Source of the DNA: Dehalococcoidia bacterium
GTDB lineage: Bacteria > Chloroflexota > Dehalococcoidia > UBA2979
DNA length: 12,883 nt
Assembly: GCA_018700215.1 (NCBI GenBank)
Contig: JABIST010000446.1
Location: forward strand, 1-12,883
Direction of reading: 5' to 3'
Below are positions 1 to 6,842 of the stretch, piece by piece (position 1 is the stretch's first letter; the number at the start of each line of letters is the position of its first letter). The position numbers and the translations under genes are program-made. The notes under the pieces are model-generated. The model saw only the letters and a list, made by a program, of their open reading frames with translations, was not told where the DNA came from and did no database searches.

Positions 1-1089
1 CAGGGCTGGATGATCGATCGCTTCGGCCCGCGTCGCATCATGCAGATCGGCGTCGTCATGATGGCCGGCGGATTCATGCTCTTCGCCACCACGGACAACC
101 TCACAGAGTTCTTCGGCTTCTATTTCCTCATGTCGCTCGGCGCCAGCCTCGGCGGCTTCCTCTCCGTCACCACCGCGCTCGTCAACTGGTTCCAGCGCCA
201 CCGCAGCCGTGCGCTCGCCATCTCACAGACCGGCTTCGCCATCGGCGGCGCCATGACCCCCGTGCTCGTCTACTTCATGGAGAGTCAGGGCTGGCGCGCA
301 ACCGCCTTCGTCTCCGGCATCATCATCCTCGTCGTCGGCATGCCTCTCACCCTCCTGGTCCGCCACCGCCCCGCGGACCACGGCGACTTCCCTGACGGCA
401 TCGACCCCGCCTCCCAGGTCGACGACGGCTACGAGGCGCCGGAGGGACTGACACGCGTCGATTTCACTGCGAAGCAAGCACTCCGCACCCGTGCCTTCTG
501 GATGATCAGCCTCGGCCACGGCTCAGCGTTGCTCGTCGTCGGCGCACTGATGCTGCACCTCTCGCTCTACCTCACCAGCGATGCCGCCGGCATGACGCTC
601 CAGCAGGCCAGCTTCGTTGTTGGTGCACTGCCGCTCATGCAACTCGTCGGTCAGCTCGCGGGCGGCTTCTTCGGCGACATGGTGAACAAACGCGCCATCG
701 TCACCCTCTGCATGGTCGGCCATGCCGTCGGCCTCCTGCTGCTCACTTACCACGTCAACACGCTCATGATCTGGGCGTTCGTCCCCTTCCACGGCCTCGC
801 CTGGGGCGCCCGAGGACCACTCATGCAGTCGCTCCGCGCGGACTACTTCGGCCCCACTAATTTCGGCACCATCATGGGCTTCTCATCGATGATCGTCATG
901 CTCGGCATGATCACCGGACCGCTGCTTGCCGGCTTCCTCGCTGACCAGACCGGCACCTACACCATCGGCTTCACCATCCTCGCCATCCTCGCCGGCCTCG
1001 GCTCCGTCTTCTTCATCCTCGCCACCCCGCCGGCGCAACCGGCCGCCGAATCTCCGGCTACCGGGGTCACCAGCGCCGCCGGATCCTGA
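1..1089 (+). CDS. MFS transporter, 5' end cut off by the window edge
   Basis: This is a major facilitator superfamily permease, predicted to be a secondary transporter of a small solute across the cytoplasmic membrane; the substrate cannot be read from the sequence. The frame is open from base 1. The first visible residues, QGWMIDRFGPRR, match MFS motif A (G-x-x-x-D-R-x-G-x-R), which normally lies between helices 2 and 3. The methionine at base 10 is therefore internal, and roughly 60-70 residues including helices 1-2 lie upstream. About 362 residues are visible. They show successive hydrophobic helices, a polar central loop (about residues 120-165) separating the two halves, and a degenerate second motif A (GGFFGDMVNKR, near residue 220). 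The segment with VNWFQRHRSRALAIS followed by GWRATAF resembles the oxalate/formate-antiporter and monocarboxylate-porter branch; this is family resemblance only. The Ala/Pro-rich C-terminal tail is polar. The stop is TGA at 1087. The next gene on this strand begins 200 bases later, so it is probably a separate transcription unit. Confidence 0.9.
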   Translation, partial: QGWMIDRFGPRRIMQIGVVMMAGGFMLFATTDNLTEFFGFYFLMSLGASLGGFLSVTTALVNWFQRHRSRALAISQTGFAIGGAMTPVLVYFMESQGWRATAFVSGIIILVVGMPLTLLVRHRPADHGDFPDGIDPASQVDDGYEAPEGLTRVDFTAKQALRTRAFWMISLGHGSALLVVGALMLHLSLYLTSDAAGMTLQQASFVVGALPLMQLVGQLAGGFFGDMVNKRAIVTLCMVGHAVGLLLLTYHVNTLMIWAFVPFHGLAWGARGPLMQSLRADYFGPTNFGTIMGFSSMIVMLGMITGPLLAGFLADQTGTYTIGFTILAILAGLGSVFFILATPPAQPAAESPATGVTSAAGS

Positions 1090-1289
1090 GCCGCAGCGCC
1101 CTCCACCCTCACAACTCCGTTCCAGACAACGTTTAGCCACTCGTTTGGCTAGCTGACCAACCTGCCATCAGGGTTTCTAGCCGCGCGGCAATTACGGAAA
1201 TCCGATTCGATAGCGAATATGAATACGTAGATCTACCTACCGCTCGTCGGACCTCGGCACCCGGCGACCGCAACAAAGGTGCAAGTACG
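1090..1289. promoter_or_regulatory. Intergenic region, probable promoter of the PAS-phosphatase gene
   Basis: This 200-base gap has no credible gene and is visibly richer in A+T than its surroundings, above all at about 1190-1230, as expected of a promoter region. It holds three short dyads: TAGCCA/TGGCTA around a 6-base loop (1134-1151), ATTCG/CGAAT around a 4-base loop (1205-1218), and the perfect 10-base palindrome GTAGATCTAC (1227-1236). The first could be a weak terminator for the transporter gene, but it has no T-run after it. TATGAA at 1218-1223 could be a -10 element, but no convincing -35 lies at the right distance. Promoter activity is inferred from position and composition only. 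Confidence 0.35.
1275..1281 (+). promoter_or_regulatory. Ribosome binding site fixing the GTG start at 1290
   Basis: AAAGGTG lies 8 bases before the GTG codon at 1290. This spacing supports the GTG start over internal ATG codons (for example Met68), which would remove the first transmembrane helix. Confidence 0.6.
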
Positions 1290-4200
1290 GTGGCTCCCCC
1301 ACAACATCCCTCCTCGCGAGGCCGGTTTCGCGCTCCGCTGGGAAAGACCTGGCAGTGGATCTACGTGCGCTGCAGCCGTTCAATCTGCCGGTCGGTCATC
1401 ATCCCCGTCGGCCTCGCCCTGCTAGTCGTTGGCGTAGGGCAGCTGTCCTGGGCGCTCGCCGCACCCGTCTCCGACACGCCTCGCCCGCTCATGGCTCGCG
1501 AAACCCTCTCCTTCCTTGCCCTCGATCTCCTTCTCGCAGTCGTAATCGCAGCCTTCGCGTACATGCAGCTCACTCGCACTGAGCGCGTCGAGGAACTCAT
1601 CCTCCAACGCACCGCGGAACTGGAAGACCAGGTCCGCGCGCGCACCACCATCAGCAGTCAACTCCTCCGCAGCCAGGAGATGCTCGCTGCCGCCCAGACC
1701 GTCGCCCACGTCGGTAGCTGGCAGTGGAACGTCGCGACGGACGACCTCACTTGGTCGGACGAGCTCTACCGCATCCTCGACAGGCAACCCGACCAATTCG
1801 ATGGCCGGCTCTCTGAACTTCTCGATCTCGTACACCCCGACGATCGCGACACCGTGCAGGCGACCATGGAACGCGCCGTCGCCGGTGCCGAAGACCTCGA
1901 CATCGACTACCGGATCGTCCGTTCGGATGGCGCCGTTCGGACCGTCACCCAATCCGCTGCCGTCACCCGCGGTGACAACGGGCAGCCCGTATCCATCCTC
2001 GGCACCATCCACGACATCACTGATCGCGTCGCTGCTGAGCACGCTCTGGCACACGGAAACCAGCGGCTTGAACAGGCCCAGCGCATCGCCCACGTCGGCC
2101 ATTGGGAATGGGACATCGTCACCAACGACCTCGCCTGGTCGGACGAGATCTACCGCATCTTCGGGCTCCAACCGCAGGAGTTCGACGCCACCTACCCCGC
2201 CTTCCTCGAGTACATCCACCCCGATGATCGCCCGGCAGTTGAAGCCGCCGTCGGCCGCGCGGTCGCCGGCCAAGAGCCGTACGCCGTCGACCATCGCGTC
2301 GTCCATCCGGACGGCACGATCCGCTTCGTCCACGAATCCGGCCTCATCACCTGGAGTGACGAGGGTCAGCCGCTGCGAATGCTCGGCGTCGTCAACGACA
2401 TCACCGACCGTGTCGAGGCCGAACGTGCCCTCAACGAGAACAACTCCTACCTCAACACCGTGGTCAACACCATGCAGGGGGCGCTCCTCATCACCAACAA
2501 CGACAGCAACATCGTCCTGGCAAACCAGGCCGCCTCCGACATGCTCGGCTACTCGGCAGACGAACTGGCTCGCATCGATCCCGGGGAGTTCGCCCACCCG
2601 GATGATCAGGCACGCATCTTAGAGCGGAGGCAAGAGCGCGCACGAGGTCGTGAGTCAGAACCCAATTTCCGACGCCGCATGATCCGGAAAGACGGCTCCG
2701 CCGTCTGGGTCGAATCCTCCCCTTCGATCCTCTGGCTCAACGGCGAGGTCGCTGGTCTCGTCGCGGAGTACCGAGACATCACTCACCAGCTCGAAGCTGA
2801 ACGCCAGATCCGCGACAGCGCGGCTCGCCTTGAGCTCGCCCAGTCCATGGCGCACGTCGGTAGTTGGGGACAGAGCCTCACCAACAAACGCGACCACTAC
2901 TGGAGCGACGAGCTGTACCGGCTGTACGGCATCGAGCCAGGAACGATCCCGTACTCCCCAACGCTCTACCTCGACTACCTGCACCCCGACGACCATGACT
3001 ACTTCGAGGAGCGCTTTGGCGATTTCCGCGAGGGACTCGCTGACAGCTATGAAGCGCAGGCGCGCTTCATCGGCGCGGACAGCGTGGAACGAGTCTTGCT
3101 GCTTCAGGCTGAACGGACGCGCGATCAGGACGGCAACCCGCTGAGCATGGAAGGCACCGCTCAAGACGTCACCGAGTTGGTGCGCGCACAAGCGGCACTC
3201 GCTGAGAGCACCTCACTCGTCCAGGAAAATAACGAGTACCTCCACACCGTCGTGGACACCGTCCAGGCCGCACTCATCATCACTGACCAAGATGGCAACA
3301 TCGTCCTGGCGAACCAAGCCGCCGCCAACATGCTCGACTACTCCACCGACGAATTACTCAATCTCGACCTGTCGACCTTTCACCATCCAGATGATGCTCT
3401 GGCACTCGAACACCGCAGGCAACAGCGGTTGGCCGGCGTGCAGCCTGAGCTGCGATTCCGCCGCCGGATGGTCCGCAAGGATGGCTCCGCCGTGTGGGTG
3501 GAGGCGTCACCTTCCCTGCTCCAGATCGACGGAGAACCTGCCGGCCTCGTCGCCGAGTACCGCGACATCACTCACCAGGTCAAAGCCGAAGCACAACTCC
3601 AGGAGGCTGCAGCCCGCCTCGAGCTCGCCCAGTCCATGGCTCACGTCGGCAGCTGGGGCCGCAACCTGACAGACGGCGAACGGTATTGGAGCGCCGAGTT
3701 CCACCGCCTGCTCGGTTACGACCCCACAGAAGACCTCCCGACTCGCGAGAGATATCGAGAGCACATCCACCCAGACGACCGCGAGCGCTACCTGGCTGAG
3801 ATCCGAGACTTCAGAGCGGAAGCGACCGACTCCTACGACGCGCAAGCCCGGTTCGTCGGTGCCGACGGCGTGCTCCGCGTGCTCCAGGTGCACGGTGAGC
3901 GGACACGCGACCAAGACGGAAATCCACTCCGCGAAGACGGCACCGGCCTGGACATCACTGAGCTCACGCGCGCGGAGGCCGCGCTCTCCGAGAGCGCCGC
4001 ACGACTCGAACTCGCTCAGTCAATGGCACGCCTGGGAAGCTGGGGACGCTACCTCGACAGCGACGACGGCTACTGGAGCGACGAGATGTACCGGCTGTTG
4101 GGCTACGAGCCAACCGCCGCCCTGCCGCCCCCTGATCACTTCATCAAGCACCTCCACTCCGGTGATCGCGAGCGATTCGAACTCGTGCACCAGTCGTTCA

Positions 4201-6356
4201 GCGAGCAGGAGATCGACACCTACGAGATTCAGGCACGCTTCATCGGCGCAGATGGTATCGAACGCATCCTCCTGCTCCGCGGTGAACGCACCCGCGACCA
4301 GGACGGCAACCCGCTCCGCATAGAGGGCACCGCTCAGGATGTCACCGCCAAGGTCCAGGCCGAACGCCAGATCACAGAGGCGCAGTTCCGCCTCCAGGAG
4401 AACAACCAGTACCTCCACACCGTCGTGGACACCGTCCAGGCCGCGCTCATCATCTCTGACCCTCAAGAGAACATCATCCTCGCGAACCAGGCCGCAGCCG
4501 ACATGCTCGGCTACACCCTCGATGAACTGAAGCAGATCGAGCCGCGCGCCTTCGTTCACCCGGGCGATGCCGCAGCTATCGCCGCACGTAGCCGCGCGCG
4601 CGCTCAGGGCATCGATTCCGAGCCCAATTTCCGCCGTCGCATGGTCCGCAAAGATGGATCTTCCGTCTGGGTTGAGGCCACACCCTCCATCTTCTGGCTT
4701 GACGGCAAGATCGCCGGAAGGGTCGCTGAATACCGCGACATCACGCATCAGATCAAGGCCGAATCACAACTCCAGGAGGCGGCAGCACGGCTCGAACTCG
4801 CCCAATCCATGGCACACGTCGGCTCCTGGGGACGCAGCCTCGTCTCCGACGATCGCTACTGGAGCGACGAGATGTTCCGCATCCTCGGCTACGAGCCGGA
4901 CTCCGTACAACCCTCCCCCGGACTCATGCAGAAGCACCTCCACCCCGATGACCGCGAGCCATACTCCGAGGCGCTCCGTGCCTTCCGCGAGAAACGCGCC
5001 GATATCTACGATGCGCAGGCCCGCTTCATCGGCGTCGACGGCGTCGAACGAGTCCTCCACATGCACGGTGAGCGAACCCGGAACGAACAGGGCAACCCAA
5101 TTCGCTACGACGGCACCGGCCAGGACATCACCGCCCAGGTTGCCGCCGAAGAGCAGCTCGAAACCGCTCGACAGCAGCTCACCGCGGAACTGGAGCGCGC
5201 CGGCGCAGTACAGCGCGCCTTCCAGCCCGGGACCAACGCCAAGTTCCAGATGCTCTCCGTCGCCGGCCAGTGCCTCCCCGCACAAGCGGTCGGCGGCGAC
5301 TTCTTCGACTGGGCCCCCTTCGATGACGGCGGCGTCCGCGTCACCATCGGCGACGTCATGGGCAAGGGCATCCCCGCCGCCATCTTCATGTCCATGACCC
5401 AGACCGCCCTCCGCGCCAGCGGCCGCCCAGACGCGCGCTCTGGCAGCGGTCCCGCCGGCCAGCTCTCCCGCGTCAATCGCGCGCTCTACCCCTACCTCGA
5501 TTCCGCCGACTCGTTCGTCACCGCCTTCACCGCCGAGGTCGATCGCGACGGCCACTTCAGCTACGCCGACGCTGGCCACGGTCACGCGCTACTGAGACGC
5601 CAGGATGGCACCTTCATCGAACTCCGCTCAGCCGGTCTCCCCATCGGCGTCGCCGCCAACACCACCTACGCTTCGGCCAACGCCCAACTCAGACCAGGCG
5701 ACACGCTCCTGCTCATGACCGATGGCCTCCGAGACCTGCTCGATGACGCCGCAGAGAGCGGCCAATGGACCGACCTCCTCGGCACCTCCGTCGACTGCTG
5801 GGACGACCCACAACAGACCGCCGCCGAGATCGTCCACCTCGCACAGCAAAGCGCACCCGAGAGCGGACCGAACGACGACCTCACGATCATCGCGCTCAGC
5901 TACGAAGGCATCGGCGCCGCGCCGGACGAAACCACTACCCCCACTGGCCAGCTGGAACTAACCGTGCCACCCACCCTCGGTGCGCTCGCCGCAGCCGAGG
6001 CCGACCTCCAGCTCTTCTTCCGTCGGCTCCACGTCGGCGACCAGCGCTCGGGCGCCATGCTCACCGCGGTCCACGAAATCCTCGCCAACATCGTCGAACA
6101 CGCAAAGCCAACTGCCGATGTCGGCGTAGCAATCGAAGTCTCCGCGGAATCGATCGCCGTCACTACCCGCGACGACGGCCGTCTCTTCGATGCCGACGAA
6201 GCCACGCGTGCCGCGGAGGTCGCCACCGACCGTGGACGCGGCCTCTCCATGTGCCAGATCCTCCTCGACCGCAACGACTACTCACGGACCAACGGACACA
6301 ACCAGTGGCATCTGGAGATGCAGCTGACACCAACACCGCCGGCCGTCGCTCAATGA
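1290..6356 (+). CDS. Membrane-anchored nine-PAS SpoIIE/RsbU-type phosphatase fused to an RsbW-like kinase domain
   Basis: This 1688-residue signalling protein probably controls the phosphorylation of an anti-sigma-factor antagonist. Two hydrophobic helices (about 35-57 and 72-92) flank a very short outer loop, and a charged coiled-coil-like stretch follows (94-130). Nine PAS domains come next, at about 132-250, 262-378, 388-504, 511-634, 651-767, 775-896, 902-1025, 1041-1158 and 1166-1287; each ends in a PAC-type D-I/V-T motif (for example D242, D496, D1279). The PP2C/SpoIIE domain (about 1311-1538) shows AVGGDFFDW (1332-1341), GDVMGKG (1354-1360), TDG (1477-1479) and NDD (1528-1530), which include the expected metal-binding aspartates. 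The C-terminal GHKL ATPase domain (about 1555-1682) shows an N-box (E1595, N1600, E1603-H1604), DDG (1628-1630) and RGRGL (1648-1652), as in RsbW/SpoIIAB. The GTG start is supported by an AAAGGTG site. The STAS gene 45 bases downstream encodes the likely substrate. PAS ligands are unknown, and no LOV-type cysteine motif was seen. Confidence 0.93.
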   Translation: MAPPQHPSSRGRFRAPLGKTWQWIYVRCSRSICRSVIIPVGLALLVVGVGQLSWALAAPVSDTPRPLMARETLSFLALDLLLAVVIAAFAYMQLTRTERVEELILQRTAELEDQVRARTTISSQLLRSQEMLAAAQTVAHVGSWQWNVATDDLTWSDELYRILDRQPDQFDGRLSELLDLVHPDDRDTVQATMERAVAGAEDLDIDYRIVRSDGAVRTVTQSAAVTRGDNGQPVSILGTIHDITDRVAAEHALAHGNQRLEQAQRIAHVGHWEWDIVTNDLAWSDEIYRIFGLQPQEFDATYPAFLEYIHPDDRPAVEAAVGRAVAGQEPYAVDHRVVHPDGTIRFVHESGLITWSDEGQPLRMLGVVNDITDRVEAERALNENNSYLNTVVNTMQGALLITNNDSNIVLANQAASDMLGYSADELARIDPGEFAHPDDQARILERRQERARGRESEPNFRRRMIRKDGSAVWVESSPSILWLNGEVAGLVAEYRDITHQLEAERQIRDSAARLELAQSMAHVGSWGQSLTNKRDHYWSDELYRLYGIEPGTIPYSPTLYLDYLHPDDHDYFEERFGDFREGLADSYEAQARFIGADSVERVLLLQAERTRDQDGNPLSMEGTAQDVTELVRAQAALAESTSLVQENNEYLHTVVDTVQAALIITDQDGNIVLANQAAANMLDYSTDELLNLDLSTFHHPDDALALEHRRQQRLAGVQPELRFRRRMVRKDGSAVWVEASPSLLQIDGEPAGLVAEYRDITHQVKAEAQLQEAAARLELAQSMAHVGSWGRNLTDGERYWSAEFHRLLGYDPTEDLPTRERYREHIHPDDRERYLAEIRDFRAEATDSYDAQARFVGADGVLRVLQVHGERTRDQDGNPLREDGTGLDITELTRAEAALSESAARLELAQSMARLGSWGRYLDSDDGYWSDEMYRLLGYEPTAALPPPDHFIKHLHSGDRERFELVHQSFSEQEIDTYEIQARFIGADGIERILLLRGERTRDQDGNPLRIEGTAQDVTAKVQAERQITEAQFRLQENNQYLHTVVDTVQAALIISDPQENIILANQAAADMLGYTLDELKQIEPRAFVHPGDAAAIAARSRARAQGIDSEPNFRRRMVRKDGSSVWVEATPSIFWLDGKIAGRVAEYRDITHQIKAESQLQEAAARLELAQSMAHVGSWGRSLVSDDRYWSDEMFRILGYEPDSVQPSPGLMQKHLHPDDREPYSEALRAFREKRADIYDAQARFIGVDGVERVLHMHGERTRNEQGNPIRYDGTGQDITAQVAAEEQLETARQQLTAELERAGAVQRAFQPGTNAKFQMLSVAGQCLPAQAVGGDFFDWAPFDDGGVRVTIGDVMGKGIPAAIFMSMTQTALRASGRPDARSGSGPAGQLSRVNRALYPYLDSADSFVTAFTAEVDRDGHFSYADAGHGHALLRRQDGTFIELRSAGLPIGVAANTTYASANAQLRPGDTLLLMTDGLRDLLDDAAESGQWTDLLGTSVDCWDDPQQTAAEIVHLAQQSAPESGPNDDLTIIALSYEGIGAAPDETTTPTGQLELTVPPTLGALAAAEADLQLFFRRLHVGDQRSGAMLTAVHEILANIVEHAKPTADVGVAIEVSAESIAVTTRDDGRLFDADEATRAAEVATDRGRGLSMCQILLDRNDYSRTNGHNQWHLEMQLTPTPPAVAQ
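2451..5159 (+). repeat. Intragenic repeats: three two-PAS modules plus one single PAS copy
   Basis: Two kinds of PAS domain alternate inside the large gene. Type A carries AHVGSW or a variant plus a YWSDE-like segment. Type B carries TVV-T-Q-AL-I and ends in AEYRDITHQ. The nine domains read A A B A B A A B A. The B-A pair occurs at about 2451-3209, 3240-3989 and 4410-5159, with a lone A copy at about 3993-4379. The type B starts are 263 and then 390 residues apart, as expected if one extra A domain of about 128 residues lies in the second interval. DNA similarity is still visible: 3237-3271 and 4410-4444 are identical, and 3231-3281 against 4404-4454 differ at two positions. This indicates amplification by internal tandem duplication. 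Confidence 0.85.
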
Positions 6357-6401
6357 GCGACACCGGTCTGCAGGACAACCTCTCGGGAAAGGATTCTGAG
6401 C

Positions 6402-6743
6402 ATGTCTCTCGTCATTGAACCCCGCGGCAACGCAACCATCGTCGAGGTGATCGATCGCTTCGATGTCATCACGGCCCCCGAAATCAAAGCCGAGCTATTG
6501 AAGGCAGCCGAAGGCGGTGCAGACACCATCGTCATCGACCTCAGTCAGCTCACCTTTCTGGACTCCAGCGGGGTTGGCGTACTCGTCGCCGCCCACAAGA
6601 CGCTCGAGCACCGCGGTGGACGGCTCCACCTCGCCGGGGCGACCAAGCAGGCTCAACTCGTGTTGCGCCTCACCCAGCTCGAATCGATGTTCTCGCTCCA
6701 CCCCTCAGTCGACGACGCACTCGCCGCCTCCGCCGCCGCCTGA
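6402..6743 (+). CDS. STAS-domain anti-sigma-factor antagonist (RsbV/SpoIIAA-like)
   Basis: This 113-residue protein is one STAS domain. It belongs to the RsbV/SpoIIAA family, whose unphosphorylated form binds an RsbW-type kinase and frees its partner, usually a sigma factor. The diagnostic segment is FLDSSGVGVL (52-61), in which one of Ser55/Ser56 after Asp54 is the expected phosphorylation site. Before it lies the usual IVIDLSQL strand (43-50), and after it the helix and strand with RGGRLHLAG (71-79). Length is normal for the family, apart from a short alanine-rich C-terminal tail. A strong site (GGGAAAGGA, 6385-6393) ends 8 bases before the ATG. The gene starts 45 bases after the large phosphatase/kinase gene and is followed by a hairpin, so the two probably form one operon. 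The likely cycle is phosphorylation by the kinase domain and dephosphorylation by the PP2C domain of the upstream protein. The target beyond this step is not in the window. Confidence 0.93.
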   Translation: MSLVIEPRGNATIVEVIDRFDVITAPEIKAELLKAAEGGADTIVIDLSQLTFLDSSGVGVLVAAHKTLEHRGGRLHLAGATKQAQLVLRLTQLESMFSLHPSVDDALAASAAA

Positions 6744-6777
6744 TTCGGGAACCGCGCGGCTCTACGACGAGTGGGCA

Positions 6778-6815
6778 ACAACGAGCCCCCGCGCTCACGC
6801 GTGGGGGCTCGTTGT
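6778..6815. terminator. Hairpin terminator between convergent genes
   Basis: A perfect 13-base-pair inverted repeat, ACAACGAGCCCCC (6778-6790) and GGGGGCTCGTTGT (6803-6815), surrounds a 12-base loop that can itself form a GCG/CGC mini-stem. It lies 34 bases after the STAS stop and 27 bases before the end of the convergent aconitase gene, so it can serve both. The + strand tail (GTGTCTCTAC) is only modestly T-rich, so termination efficiency is uncertain, but stem strength and position are typical. Confidence 0.8.
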
Positions 6816-6842
6816 GTGTCTCTACGGACGCGTCGCGGCTCG

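Noticed and set aside
10..12. ATG at base 10 as the true start of the transporter gene
   Set aside because: The residues before and after it form MFS motif A, which belongs after the second membrane helix, so the start is upstream of the window.
1131..1176. GTTT...GGGTTT elements resembling a SigB-type promoter
   Set aside because: The spacing (about 22 bases from GTTTGG to GGGTTT) is well outside the 12-15 bases expected, so the match is not meaningful.
1422..2597. 391-codon open frame on the - strand opposite the PAS region
   Set aside because: The + strand frame shows conserved PAS motifs throughout; the antisense peptide is low in complexity (Asp/Gly/Val-rich) and has no motif.
1683..5157. 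LOV-type flavin photosensing in the PAS domains
   Set aside because: No GxNCRFLQ-like cysteine motif was found in any of the nine units.
6353..6418. 21-codon open frame starting in an ATGA overlap with the phosphatase stop
   Set aside because: It is short, has no clear ribosome site of its own, and runs into the STAS gene in another frame; probably chance.
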